Shown here in pieces: positions 9,729 to 22,800 of a stretch of 64,000 nt of DNA (position 1 is its first letter; the number at the start of each line of letters is the position of its first letter). The DNA is from Agapanthus africanus (lineage: Eukaryota; Streptophyta; Magnoliopsida; Asparagales; Amaryllidaceae), in NCBI GenBank assembly GCA_030015575.1, contig CM057344.1, positions 595,828,410-595,892,409 of the forward strand, written 5' to 3'. Below the pieces are notes generated by a model that searched no databases, was not told the origin of the DNA, and worked only from the letters and a program-made list of their open reading frames with translations. Made by a program: the position numbers and the translations under genes.

Positions 9729-10313
9729 ACAAAAATTCCTAGCTATGTGGAACGCGGCTTATGTCAATCCTGACCCCGTGGAAAACGTCCAGAGCGGATC
9801 CTGGTCCTCGCAGAACACGACAGTGAACCCGTGCGAAGCATCCAGAGCGGAGCCTAGTCCTCGCCTAACGCGGCAGTGAACCCGTGTGAAGCATCTAGAG
9901 CAAAAATTCCTGGCTACGTGGAACGCGGCTTATGTCAATCCTGACCCCGTGGAAAATGTCCAGAGCGGATCCTGGTCCTCGCAGAGCACGGCAGTGAACC
10001 CGTGTGAAGCATCCAGAGCGGAGCCTAGTCCTCGCCTAACGCGGCAGTGAACCCGTGTGAAGCATCTAGAGCAAAAAATTCCTGGCTACGTGGAACGCGG
10101 CTTATGTCAATCCTGACCCCGTGGAAAGCGTCCAGAGCGGATCCTGGTCCTCGCAGAGCACGGCAGTGAACCCGTGCGAAACATCCAGAGCGGAGCCTAG
10201 TCCTCGCCTAACGCGGCAGTGAACCCGTGTGAAGCATCTAGAGAAAAAATTCCTGGCTACGTGGAACGTGGCTTATGTCAATCCTAACCCCATGGAAAAC
10301 GTCCAGAGCGGAG
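9729..10313 (+). repeat. About 170-bp satellite-like tandem array, left part
   Basis: Three-plus units beginning AAAAATTCCTGGCTACGTGG, period about 170 bp. Each unit contains two diverged 52-bp halves (AGCGGATCCTGGTCCTCGC and AGCGGAGCCTAGTCCTCGC, each ending GTGAACCCGTGYGAAGCAT). The array is cut here by the Copia solo LTR and resumes at 23949. Tandem arrays in the 3' regions of Tat-type plant retrotransposons are established as seeds of satellite DNA. Confidence 0.9.
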
Positions 10314-12152
10314 TGAAGGGTCAGCCTAGCACCTCATGAAGGGTTTGGAAGCATCACATGTACCAAAGGTAGAGTCTTTAGGGTGCTAAGTTAACAAACA
10401 TCAGATCGTTCCTAGAAAATTAGGGTTTCTAATATTTTCACATCAACATATGAAAGAATAGATGGGGTTTAGAGAGTACAACCTTTGTAGCTCCCTACGC
10501 TAGACTCCTCGGCTATTTGGGGTTTGAAAAAGCTCCGCTTGAACTCCTCGAGGTCACCGATGATCCACCCGGAGTCCTCTTTGTCCAAGCTTGCAACTTT
10601 ACCCGATCAAGAGAACGAAATGAAGCTAACACTCCAAACAAGTGGGCTAGACTTGTGTAGAATGGTGTTGTGGTTCTCTTTCTTACTTCAAAATCCTAAC
10701 TTGATGAGTATATTGCTCACTACAAAAATCTAGAGAGCAAAATGATCAAGGTTGATGAAGATGATGGCTTTTTAGAAGAAGAGAAGAAAAACTCTTTTAA
10801 GAAAAATGAAAAATATAAGTATATATATTTTTCATCTCTCATTTCAAACCATGGTTAATTATATAGATATTATTGTAATGGAGTTAAAAGCATAAAAGGA
10901 AAATAAACCAAGGGTTAAAAGGTAGGTGAGCATGGTAAGATAAAGAAGAGTGTAGAAACATTCTATCATTTAACTCTTTTTCTTTTCCTTTTTGTTTTAA
11001 TTCAAAAGCAATAAAAATCCATATAATAACCATGGTGTGATTCTTATATTGCCACCATTCTCAATGTATAAGCAACCATGATGGATGTATTTATGTATGT
11101 ATGTGTATATGTACATCCATATGTGCATGAATCAAAAAGAAGGCATACATGCATGCACACATCCATCAAACTCAAGAAAGGATTTCAAGTGAGAAACTAA
11201 TGGTTAATTAATAAATCTCTCTCCTCGGGACTGTACCTAAAAACCACCGTTTTGCACGCCCTCATGGACGTGGTAAGGTGGAGATCAAAGCACAGTGGGA
11301 ATCACACAAGACTCTATGTCGATCTCGGGTCTACAGACTAACCTTGTAACACTTTGAATTTCCGTTTGATTGTCCTTCATGATGATTAGTGATCGTATGT
11401 GTTATTATATTAGTGTTTATAGGATTATTAGTTATTTAGTCGTGTTTAGCAAATTGGAAAATTTTCTTCTATAGTGGATACTTGTGCACTTAGCCATTTT
11501 GTGACTTAGGGTTATGGTAGCATATTAACCATTCTTTTGTGCATGGTTCTTTTTAGTTTTTCCCCACCATTTTATTCATATCTTAACCCCTTTTCACAAA
11601 ATCAAATCCAATTAAACAATTGAGAGCATGGTGTTAGGTAAAGATGTTGACTTTTGACCCCATTTCCTTGCTCTTCTATCTCTCTTCTCCTCACTTCAGA
11701 TTTCCTACAGAAATTCCAGCAGAAAACCCCCCTCTTCCTCCATCTTTTCTTCTCCTTTTCATTCTCCTTTGATCCATACACAAAACCCTATACATATCAA
11801 CACATTTCCTTCACAAAACCTTAGGAAAAATGAGTTTTTGAGGTGTTTGGAGGCAAATCTGCATACTTAAAGGAGAAGCTGGAACTTTTGGTGTTTTACA
11901 AGGTTCTTAGAAGGTATTAACTCATATTAGCACTCCTTTTCCTTAAACTTGTAGTATTCTTTAGTAAAAATCTCATTTTTGTGCATTTTTAGTGATATTA
12001 AAGGATATTTGTGAAGTATATGTTAGATTGGTGTTCTCATAGTTTAGTTAGCTCCTTTAAGTGTTATTAGAGCTTTTTTAACCAGGTTGTACTTAAGATT
12101 TGCACAAAAATACCCTAAAGTTCCATTTTAGTGCAAAGGTGTGGATTTTAAC

Positions 12153-12160
12153 TATAAATA
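12153..12160 (+). promoter_or_regulatory. Probable TATA box of the Gypsy 5' LTR
   Basis: TATAAATA in ACTATAAATAAGGCCC. The 3' LTR has ACTAGAAATAAGG at the same place, so the copy there is mutated. Confidence 0.5.
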
Positions 12161-12984
12161 AGGCCCTGTAGGATCTGCTGCTACCCGAGATTTTTCAGAG
12201 TGAAACTAGATGTTACTGTAGCATGTATGGGGGGTATAGAGTGCACACACAAAACCTGGGAGCCCAATTCCCTACCCAGGCTGCCGAAAAATGCATTCAG
12301 GTCGCAAATTGCTGCCAGATGGGGGAGTTTTGGGTTGGGGTTTGGGGTGTTGGTGTCTGCTGCTATGCGGGTTGTTTTGGTATATGTAGTTTTACAATAT
12401 CTTTTCTGTATCAAAATCTGGAGGTGATTACCTATTTTCCCGTATTTTTAGTCTTCGCGACACGCGTGATACGTGTTTGTGGGTTTTGGGTTTCTGCGTA
12501 TCGCGACGCGCCGGAGTGGCTTCAGGCGCGTAATCACACGTGTTAGCGTATCGCGCACACGCGCGCTTGGTTCACGACACGAGTTACTAGTTCGGCTTTA
12601 AAGTCGTGTTTGTGTGATGTCAAGCTTATGTATGGTGTATTGTGTAATTCTAGGTTCGCAGGCGAGTACGGCGGACGCCGCGCAGAAGGGGAAACAAGTT
12701 GTTGGCTATACCTAGCGAGAGACTACTGTGAGTAGATTTAACATCTACGGGGATATCGCCGCATGGCGTTCTACGTCAGGGCTGATAGGACCTTATAGCT
12801 ACATACATATACATTGACTGTTCATGGCTACTAGTTAGTGCATACTGCATTCCCTGCTATATGGTTATAGACTAGAATTGATAGAACACCGCACCATTAC
12901 TAACGGTCCATGTTGCACGAGCACTATCCTGCATGTTACACACACACCGTTAGTAATTGCCATGACACTCACACTGTAGAATTT

Positions 12985-13553
12985 ACATCGGATCATTATA
13001 TTGTAGCTCATCTATATGTGACATGACTTGATGTTTATACTTGATGCATATATCACATCGGATCATTATATTGTAGCTCATCTATATGTGACATGACTTG
13101 ATGTTCATACTTGATGCATATATCACATCGGATCATTATATTATAGCTCATCTATATGTGACATGACTTGATGTTCATACTTGATGCATATATCACATCG
13201 GATCATTATATTGTAGCTCATCTATATGTGACATGACTTGATGTTCATACTTGATGCATATATCACATCGGATCATTATATTGTAGCTCATCTATATGTG
13301 ACATGACTTGATGTTCATACTTGATGCATAAATCACATCGGATCATTATATTGTAGCTCAGCTATATGTGACTTGACATGATATTCATATTTGATGCATA
13401 TATCACATAGGATCATTATATTATAGCTCATCTATATGTGACATGACTTGATGTTCATACTTGATGCATATATCACATCGGATCATTATATTGTAGCTCA
13501 GCTATATGTGACTTGACATGATATTCATATTTGATGCACATATCATATCGGAT
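12985..13553 (+). repeat. 70-bp tandem array in the Gypsy 5' LTR
   Basis: Eight units of exactly 70 bp, each starting ACATCGGATCATTATATTGT, plus a partial unit. Units six and eight share a variant (GCTATATGTGACTTGACATG), suggesting duplication of a larger block. Confidence 0.92.
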
Positions 13554-14892
13554 CATTGACCTGCATATTGATTTAGATTGCATGTGATTTCTGGATTTGG
13601 GAACCGTGGCTATTTCAAATATGTAATCATTTAAAAACCTGGTTCCCTTGATATGATATTTCGGTGCATCCACCATGTGTTTCCTCGGTGCTAGAGTGAT
13701 ATATGTGAACCCGAATCGAGGAGCTGGTTAAGGCCGATTACGGGTACTTGGTGGACCCGGTATGGTACCCCGGGGCGAGAACGGTTTCGCTGTGTAGTAA
13801 ACGGTGAGCCTGGCAGAGGGACTACTACCTACCGGTGATTGGTTGGACCTGACAGTTATCCGGAGGATACTGATCAGAGTCGATAGATGGATGTGGGGTG
13901 ATCCGTACTGCCGGGGCCGATGGCCGATACCGCAGACGGAGCCCGTGGGCTGACCCGGATTGACGGGGCCCAATGGATGAGGATTTGCGTGTCGATGCTG
14001 GACACGAGTAATTATGATATTTGGGTGCCGATGTTGGACACTCGGGATTCTCAGAGATTTACAGGATTTGAGGGCCGATGAGGGTGCCAGCGTCTGAGTT
14101 ATTTGGGGGATCTGGGTGCATTGGTGGACACGGATTATATATTCCACGTTGACATTCCGTGTAGATGTTATTGCCCATGCTCAGCATTTATTATTGTACC
14201 TCATCCTGTAGTTATATTACCTGATAGAGCACTTGCATGATTATTGCACATACTGCTTATCACATATTGATATCATCTGTTGGCATATGTTAGAGTAGCG
14301 CAGTACGTGCATACTCGCGATTACCTTTATATGTTATCTCTATTCACGAGTTGGCAACTCACCCCCGTTGTGCCACAGTGTTTGCAGGTTGCCCTCGGAG
14401 TAGTCGCGGCAGGCTGCGTTTTGCATCTTTTGACACAGATACCCCCATAGTTAGTGTACTAGCTCTTTTGCTGATAGGTGTGTTTTGTGCGGTATCTGTT
14501 TATCTTTCAGTTATGTACATTGTTGTATCTAATATTCTCCATCTACCATGTATGTATTTGACTTAGAGACAGTGCGAGGACGGTGATGTATATTTTTTAC
14601 ATGTATTCTGGTGTCGAGCTCGTTGTGAGCCGACTGTACTTGCAGTTTATTCTATCTGTGATGTTCCCACTTGTGGATCTTGATCTTCGCTACGGCGTCG
14701 TATATTGCTACCTTGGTGATTGTTTACTTAGATTTCTTATCATGTTAGTAAGTGCTTTCATTTTAAACTTATAACACTCTATACTTTTATTGGTTTGATT
14801 TCTGGGTTTTCGGTTCACTTAGTCGCGTTACGCCTGTAGACGTTACGTGGTTAAGTGCCGGTCACGGGCTAAACTTTGGGTCGTGACAAAGT

Positions 14893-14904
14893 TGGTATCA
14901 GAGC
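14893..14904 (+). other. Gypsy primer-binding site (initiator tRNA-Met)
   Basis: TGGTATCAGAGC four bases after the 5' LTR, complementary to the 3' end of plant initiator tRNA-Met, the usual primer for this clade. Confidence 0.95.
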
Positions 14905-15124
14905 GTAGGTTTTACCTTTCGGAGTGTAGGATGACCCTGGTATGATGGAGTAGGTAGCTGCAGCAGGGTAGCGTAGCGTGTGTATGTTCCGCGGCATACT
15001 CACGACACGGTACTCCGCCTACGCGACCTTAGGAATTGTTGATTTAAATTCCTTCTTGAGTAGATACATTCTTGCGATTCGATTTCCGTATCCTTATCGA
15101 ATCCTATTGTTCCTTTCAGCCATT

Positions 15125-16402
15125 ATGCCGCCAAAGACTACGAGGGCGTAGAGAGCGGCCGCGAGGGCCGAGATTCGAGCTGACTCGTCGGAGACGAGGA
15201 CTGATCCGGGTAGTACACAGGTTGTGCCCGAGCAGGCTGTTCCTGCCGTGACAGATCATATTTCTATGTTAGGGGCTGGTGTGCAGGAGATACGCCAGAC
15301 GATGGGATCCGGTAAGCAGGAGATGCGCCAGATGATGGGATCTCTAGTTGAGACACTTCGAGCGCAGCGACCAGAGGTAGTTCCACCCGTTGCAGAGACC
15401 GCGGTGGTACCCACAGTTCAGGCAGTTGCCCCTGTGACTATAGAGGTTATTACAGTATCGCTGTCAGAGTTTATGAGGCTGAAGCCTCCGGTCTTCACAG
15501 GCACCGATGTGGCCGAGGACCCACAGTCTTTCATTGATCGGATGGCGCGGATATGTCGTTCACTTAGATGCGCAGATGCGAGATGGGTTGAGTTCGCGAG
15601 CTTTCGCCTGGAAGGTCTTGCGCAGAAATGGTGCGAATCAGTCGAGAAGGGTAGAGCAGCAGGTCTTCCTCCTATGACCTGGACAGAGTTCGTGGCGCTA
15701 TTCCTTGCCCGCTTTCTTCCCCTGAGCGTCAGAGATGCTAGAGCACGCAGGTTCGAGTCCTTACGCCAGACGCCAGAGATGTCAGTGGCAGAGTACGATG
15801 TGCTGTTCACCGAGCTATCAGTTTATGCTCCGTATCTAGTGGCTACTGAGGAGTTGCGAGTCAAGAGATTTGTCCGAGGCTTGCTTACACCACTATTCCT
15901 TGCTATCAGCGCGCAGCATTACGAGACATACGCAGCAGCGGTAGATGCAGCATTATTAGTTGAGGAGCGCCTTGCTGAGACTTCGGCAGTCCCAGAGCCG
16001 AAGAGAGTTCATGCAGATACGTCAGTGCAGAGACGGCCCTTCCAGCGTCGTGACAGGCACCTTGCAGGTGGCAGAGATTCGAGACGAGGCCGATTGTTTA
16101 GCTCTTATCGCCAGGAGGGTCAGCGACCGTCATCGGGATGTTACCGTTGCGGGAGTTCTTATCATCGTGTGCGAGATTGTCCTGAGATACCCCGGAGTGG
16201 GGCGGCGGCACCGCATGTTACATTACCACCTTCACCACCCCAGTCGGCATTGCCGATAGTACCTACTATCACTCCGCGTCAGACTCATGCACAGAGAGGT
16301 CGTGGTCACGGAGGATTTGTTCATAGAGGACGAGGTGACCGACGTATAGGGCAGCCACCGGCCGGCAGGGGACAGTCAGTCGCAGGTGGAGGACATGCGT
16401 GA
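15125..16402 (+). pseudogene. Gypsy gag
   Basis: Likely start is ATG 15125 (MPPKTTRA), followed by an in-frame TAG at 15149-15151 (a CAG to TAG change would explain it). The frame then runs open to TGA 16400-16402. Contents: a variable N-terminus, the gag domain (RLEGLAQKWCESVEKG through FVALFLARFLPLSVRDARAR and SVAEYDVLFTELS), a basic region, and a CCHC zinc knuckle CYRCGSSYHRVRDC at about 16139-16180. It forms the particle and binds RNA. The terminal TGA interrupts a gag-pol frame that continues in the same phase, matching CGA to TGA. Confidence 0.9.
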
Positions 16403-16660
16403 GTTTTTGCTTTGACGCATCAGGACGCGCAGGCGTCCAATGCGGTGGTCTCAAGTATCCTTCCTGTATGTTCGGTTGATGCACACGTGTTATTCGATCC
16501 CGGATCCACGCACTCGTATGTATCCACACACTTTGTGCCGAGTTTGGGTAGAGAGTCCGGTTTGCTTGACCAGCCGCTTGTTGTGACTACTCCTGTGGGA
16601 GAGTCGTTTGTTGCTAGGCACGTGTTCTGATCCTGTACCGTCCGTATTGGCGAGAGAGAG
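16403..16660 (+). pseudogene. Gypsy aspartic protease region
   Basis: Same frame as gag and pol. It reads FALTHQDAQASNAVVS, then VLFDPGSTHSYVS, the position of the protease active-site Asp (DxGS/T type; the usual plant form is D(S/P)G). The frame is broken by TGA 16628-16630 (HVF then stop), again explained by CGA to TGA. The C-terminal protease segment with [16 protein letters not shown] continues in the next entry. The protease would cut the polyprotein if intact. Confidence 0.85.
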
Positions 16661-19600
16661 TTGCCTGTCGATTTGATCCTTCTTGAGATGTTGGACTTCG
16701 ACGTTCTTTTGGGCATGGATTGGTTAGCCACGTGCTATGCTTCTGTTGACTGCCGCGAGAAGACAGTTCGATTTCGTTTTCCCGGCGAGTCGGTTGTTGT
16801 TGTGTTGGGGGACCGTGGTGCCACCCCTCACAGTGTGATTTCTTCTTTTCGCACTGGACAGCTTTTGCGGAAGGGATGTCAGGGATTTCTCGCCTATGTT
16901 TGCGATACTAGAGCTACAGAGGTTCCGATGGATCAGGTTCCGGTTGTTAGCGAGTTCCCTGATGTGTTCCCTGACGAGCTTCCTGGGCTACCGCCCGAGC
17001 GTGATATTTCCTTCTGTATTGATTTGGTTCCTGGCGCGGGGCCTATTTCTGTACCTCCTTATCGGATGGCCCCGGTGGAACTTAGAGAATTGAAGGGTCA
17101 GTTGCAAGATTTGCTGGATAAGGGACTCATTCGACCCAGTGTTTCTTCTTGGGGTGCTCCAGTCCTGTTTGTCAAGGAGAAGGATGGCAGTATGCGTTTG
17201 TGTATCGATTACCGCCAGCTGAACAGGGTGACAGTGCGAAACAGGTATCCTTTGCCACGCATCGACGATTTGTTCGACCAGCTTCAGGGGGCAGGATATT
17301 TTTCGAGGATCGATTTGCGATCGGGCTACCATCAGCTGCGGGTTCGACAGGAGGACATTCCTAGGACAGCCTTCCGCACACGTTACGGCCATTACGAGTT
17401 CTTGGTGATGTCGTTCGGACTCACCAACGCGCCAGCAGCATTCATGGACTTGATGAACCGCATTTTCCGGCCGTATCTTGATCTGTTCATTATAGTGTTC
17501 ATTGACGATATCTTGGTGTATTCTCGGAGTAGAGAGGAGCACGAGCAGCACCTGCGGATTATACTGCAGACCTTGAGAGAGCATCAGCTTTTCGCCAAAT
17601 TCTCCAAGTGTGCTTTCTGGCTAGACAGCGTAGACTTCTTGGGGCACGTGATTACAAGAGATGGCATATGTGTAGACCCGAGGAAGATCGAGGCAGTTCG
17701 GAGTTGGCCTAGACCCACGTCAGTGACGGAGGTTCACAGCTTTCTATGGCTGGCAGGCTATTACAGGCGATTTGTGCAGGACTTCTCTCGCATTGCTACA
17801 CCTTTGACCGGGTTGACCCGGAAGGGAGTTCACTTCGATTGGATGGAGGAGTGTGAGCACAGTTTCCAGCAGCTACGGGCTCTACTGACTACGACACCAG
17901 TGCTATCATTGCCTTCAGGATCGGGCGGATTTGTGGTCTACTGTGATGCTTCACGAGTAGGGCTGGGGTGCGTTTTGATGCAGCATGACAGGGTGATCGC
18001 GTATGCTTCGCGGCAATTAAAGAAACATGAACAGAAGTACCCCACTCATGATCTGGAGATGGCTGCAGTGGTCTTTGCACTTAAGATCTGGCGACATTAT
18101 CTGTATGGAGAGTCGTGCCAGATATTCACTGACCACAAGAGCTTAAAGTATATATTTCAGCAGCGAGACCTGAACCTTAGACAGCGCCGATGGATGGAGT
18201 TAGTGAAGGACTACGATTGTGAGATCTTGTATCACCCGGGCAGGGCGAATGTAGTGGCGGATGCTTTGAGCAGGAGGCCCGGGGGTAGTCTATCTTGTTT
18301 GAGCGCAGTGCAGAGGCAGTCATCGGCAGATTGGCAGATCTTATGTGATAGCCGGGTACAGTTCGAGTTTACGCCGATCGGAGGACAGATTGCGCATGTT
18401 CGTGCACGCCCACAGTTGCTTGACCGTATATATGAGGCACAACACAGTGATGACCGCTGTTCAGAGATCAGGACACAGATGGGACAGGGCAGATTTTCCG
18501 AGTTCGTGATCGATGATCAGGGGATGCTACGATTTGGAGCCAGACTGTGCGTACCAGGTGCTGAGGGATTGCGGCGCGAGATTCTTGAGGAGGCACATCG
18601 GTCGGTATATAGTGTTCATCCCGGCTCCACCAAGATATACCATGACTTGAGAGATGTTTACTGGTGGGACGGAATGAAGAGAGACATTGCAGATTTTGTG
18701 TCGAGATGCCTGACTTGTCAGCAAGTCAAGGCTGAGCACCAGAGGCTCGCGGGAGAGCTACAGCCGTTACCCATTCCGGAGTGGAAATGGGAACAGATCT
18801 CTTTGGATTTCATTATGGGTCTATCCAGGACTAGTCGAGGGTATGACTCCATATGGGTGATCGTGGATCGTTTGACGAAAGCGGCTCACTTCCTACCGGT
18901 GAAGACGACTTCCGAATTTGCTCAGTATGCCCAGATTTACATTGATGAGATTGTACGACTGCACGGAGTTCCGACGTGTATCGTGTCCGATAGAGGCACC
19001 CAGTTTACCAGCCGACTATGGCAGAGGCTTCAGGAGGCTTTGGGCACTCGTTTGAGTTTCAGCACAGCATTCCATCTGCAGACCGACAGACAGTCAGAGC
19101 GGACTATTCAGACTCTCGAGGACATGCTCAGAGCATGCGTATTAGATTTCGGAGGTAGCTGGGATCATCATTTGCCCTTAGTAGAGTTCTCCTACAACAA
19201 CAGCTACCAGGAGACCATTCAGATGGCACCGTTTGAGGCTCTTTATGGGAGGAGATGCAGATCGCCCACCTGTTGGACGGAGCTCAGTGAGAGCAGTATC
19301 TTAGGGCCGCATATTGTGGAGGAGACGACCGCTAAGATCCAGTTGATTCACGATAGGATGAGAGCAGCCCAGAGTAGGCAGAGGTCTTATGCGGACCGTC
19401 GTCGGCGCAGACTTGAGTTTTCTGTTGGTGATCATGTTTTCTTGAGGGTCTCCCCAATGAAAGGCGTGATGAGATTTGGGAAGAAGGGGAAGCTTAGTCC
19501 CAGATATGTGGGCCCCTTCGAGATCCTCGAGCGTGTTGGTGCGGTTGCGTATCGATTAGCCCTTCCGCCCAGTTTTCCAGATGTGCACCCCGTATTTTAT

Positions 19601-19717
19601 GTTTCGATGCTCCGCAGATATCTTCATGATCCTTCGCAAGCGATTCAGCACCCGACGATCCAGCTGGGGCGCGACCTTTCCTATGCAGAGCAGCCGGTGA
19701 TGATCTTGGATCGATAA
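16661..19717 (+). pseudogene. Gypsy pol: RT, RNase H, integrase
   Basis: Open frame of 1018 codons, part of the gag-pol frame. Order: end of protease (GMDWL), RT from about residue 90, with LCIDYRQLN and the catalytic [10 protein letters not shown] near residue 279. RNase H has YCDAS near 426 and TDHKSLKY. Integrase has its zinc region with [13 protein letters not shown] near 651 and Cys pair CLTCQQVK. The DDE catalytic triad is D near 714 (SLDFIMGL), D near 776 (SDRGTQF) and E near 812 (QSERTIQ). The GPY/F motif ([10 protein letters not shown]) is near 945. Odd residues: [12 protein letters not shown], where Gly is usual at the Trp, and LQTDRQSER, where Gly is usual at the Arg. The frame stops at TAA 19715-19717, explained by CAA to TAA. 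Confidence 0.95.
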
Positions 19718-19855
19718 GTAAAGAAATTGAGGTCGAAGGAGATACCGTCCGTCAAGGTACTTTGGCGTGGCCAGAGCGGCGAGGAGGTCACTTGGGAGAC
19801 CGAGAGCGAGATGAGGAAGATGTATCCCCATCTTTTTGAAGGTGCGTGTGATTAG
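19718..19855 (+). pseudogene. Gypsy chromodomain (C-terminal end of pol)
   Basis: In the pol frame after the TAA, 45 codons read IPSVKVLWRGQSGEEVTWET, then a Met/Lys-rich stretch and YPHLFEGACD, ending at TAG 19853-19855. This is the integrase C-terminal chromodomain of plant chromoviruses, which directs insertion to heterochromatin. With the 3.5-kb LTRs it supports a Tekay/Del assignment. Confidence 0.85.
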
Positions 19856-19884
19856 ATTTTTAAATTCGGGGACCGAATTTCTTT

Positions 19885-19897
19885 AAGGGGGGGTAGA
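19885..19897 (+). other. Gypsy polypurine tract
   Basis: AAGGGGGGGTAGA, ending one base before the 3' LTR. Primes plus-strand synthesis. Confidence 0.9.
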
Positions 19898-19898
19898 T

Positions 19899-22800
19899 TG
19901 TAACACTTTGAATTTCCGTTTGATTGTCCTTCGTGATGATTAGTGATCGTATGTGTTATTATATTAGTGTTTATAGGATTATTAGTTATTTAGTCGTGTT
20001 TAGCAAATTGGAAAATTTTCTTCTATAGTGGATACTTGTGCACTTAGCCATTTTGTGACTTAGGGTTATGGTAGCATGTTAACCATTCTTTTGTGCATGG
20101 TTCTTTTTAGTTTTTCCCCACCATTTTATTCATATCTTAACCCCTTTTCACAAAATCAAATCCAATTAAACAATTGAGAGCATGGTGTTAGGTAAAGATG
20201 TTGACTTTTGACCCCATTTCCTTGCTCTTCTCTCTCTCTTCTCCTCACTTCAGATTTCCTGCAGAAATTCCAGCAGAAAAACCTCCTCTTCCTCCATCTT
20301 TTCTTCTCCTTTTCATTCTCCTTTGATCCATACACAAAACCCTATACATATCAACACATTTCCTTCATAAAACCTTAGGAAAAATGAGTTTTTGAGGTGT
20401 TTGGAGGCAAATCTGCATACTTAAAGGAGAAGCTGGAACTTTTGGTGTTTTACAAGGTTCTTAGAAGGTATTAACTCATATTAGCACTCCTTTTCCTTAA
20501 ACTTGTAGTATTCTTTAGTAAAAATCTTATTTTTGTGCATTTTTAGTGATATTAAAGGATATTTGTGAAGTATATGTTAGATTGGTGTTCTCATAGTTTA
20601 GTTAGCTCCTTTAAGTGTTATTAGAGCTTTTTTTAACCAGGTTGTACTTAAGGTTTGCACAAAAATACCCTAAAGTTCCATTTTAGTGCAAAGGTGTGGA
20701 TTTTAACTAGAAATAAGGCCCTGTAGGATCTGCTGCTACCCGAGATTTTTCAGAGTGAAACTAGATGTTACTGTAGCATGTATGGGGGGTATAGAGTGCA
20801 CACACAAAACCTGGGAGCCTAATTCTCTACCCAGGCCGCCGAAAAATGCATTCTGGCCGTAAATTGCGGCCAGATGGGGGAGCTTTGGGTTGGGGTTTGG
20901 GGTGTTGGTGTCTGCTGCTATGTGGGTTGTTTTGGTATATGTAGTTTTACAATATCTTTTCTGTATCAAAATCTGGAGGTGATTACCTATTTTCCCGTAT
21001 TTTTAGTCTTCGCGACACGCGTGATACGTGTTTGTGGGTTTTGGGTTTCTGCGTATCGCGACGCGTCGGAGTGGCTTCAGGCGCGTAATCACACGTGTTA
21101 GCATATCGCGCACACGCGCGCTTGGTTCACGACACGAGTTACTAGTTCGGCTTTAATGTCGTGTTTGTGTGATGTCAAGCTTATGTATGGTGTATTGTGT
21201 AATTCTAGGTTCGCAGGCGAGTACGGCGGACGCCGCGCAGAAGGGGAAACAAGTTGTTGGCTATACCTAGCGAGAGACTACGGTGAGTAGATTTAACATC
21301 TACGGGGATATCGCCCGCATGGCGTTCTACGTCAGGGCTGATAGGACCTTATAGCTACATACACATACATTGACTGTTCATGGCTACTAGTTAGTGCATA
21401 CTGCATTCCCTGCTATATGGTTATAGACTAGAATTGATAGAACACCGCACCATTACTAACGGTCCATGTTGCACGAGCACTATCCTGCATGTTACACACA
21501 CACCGTTAGTAATTGCCATGACACTCACACTGTAGAATTTACATCGGATCATTATATTGTAGCTCATCTATATGTGACAAGACTTGATGTTCATACTTGA
21601 TGCATATATCACATCGGATCATTATATTGTAGCTCATCTATATGTGACATGACTTGATGTTCATACTTGATGCATATATCACATCGGATCATTATATTGT
21701 AGCTCATCTATATGTGACATGACTTGATGTTCATACTTGATGCATATATCACATCGGATCATTATATTGTAGCTCATCTATATGTGACATGACTTGATGT
21801 TCATACTTGATGCATATATCACATCGGATCATTATATTGTAGCTCATCTATATGTGACATGACTTGATGTTCATACTTGATGCATATATCACATCGGATC
21901 ATTATATTGTAGCTCAGCTATATGTGACTTGATATGATATTCATATTTGATGCATATATCACATAGGATCATTATATTGTAGCTCATCTATATGTGACAT
22001 GACTTGATGTTCATACTTGATGCATATATCACATCGGATCATTATATTGTAGTTCAGCTATATGTGACTTGACATGATATTCATATTTGATGCACATATC
22101 ATATCGGATCATTGACCTGCATATTGATTTGGATTGCATGTGATTTCTGGATTTGGGAACCGTGGCTATTTCAAATATGTAATCATTTAAAAACTCGGTT
22201 CCCTTGATATGATATTTCGGTGTGTCCACCATGTGTTTCCTCGGTGCTAGAGTGATATATGTGAACCCGAATCGAGGAGCTGGTTGAGGCCGATTACGGG
22301 TACATGGTGGACCCGGTATGGTACCCCGGGGCGAGAACGGTTTCGCTGTGTAGTAGACGGTGAGCCTGGCAGAGGGACTACTACCTACCGGTGATTGGTT
22401 GGACCTGACAGTTATCCGGAGGATACTGATCAGAGTCGATAGATGGATGTGGGGTGATCCGTACTGCCGGGGCCGAGGGCCGATACCGCAGACGGAGCCC
22501 GTGGGCTGACCCGGATTGACGGGGCCTGATGGATGAGGATTTGCGTGTCAATGCTGGACACGAGTAATTATGATATTTGGGTGCCGATGTTGGGCACTCG
22601 GGATTCTCAGAGATTTACAGGATTTGAGGGCCGATGAGGGTGCCGGCGCCTGAGTTATTTGGGGGATCTGGGTGCATTGGTGGACACGGATTATATATTC
22701 CACGTTGACATTCCGTGTACATGTTATTGCCCATGCTCAGCATTTATTATTGTACCTCATCCTGTAGTTATATTAGCTGATAGAGCACTTGCATGATTAT

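Larger units (their letters stand above)
11345..14888 (+). repeat. Gypsy 5' LTR
   Basis: 3544 bp, TGTAACACTTTG start and GGGTCGTGACA end. Contains a probable TATA box at 12153-12160 and a 70-bp tandem array at 12985-13553. Short open frames inside it (for example 14351-14566) are not supported as genes. Confidence 0.95.

Noticed and set aside
14351..14774. Small membrane-like proteins in the Gypsy LTR (also at 22907-23330)
   Set aside because: Present in both LTR copies with drifting ends; AT-rich chance frames without homology.
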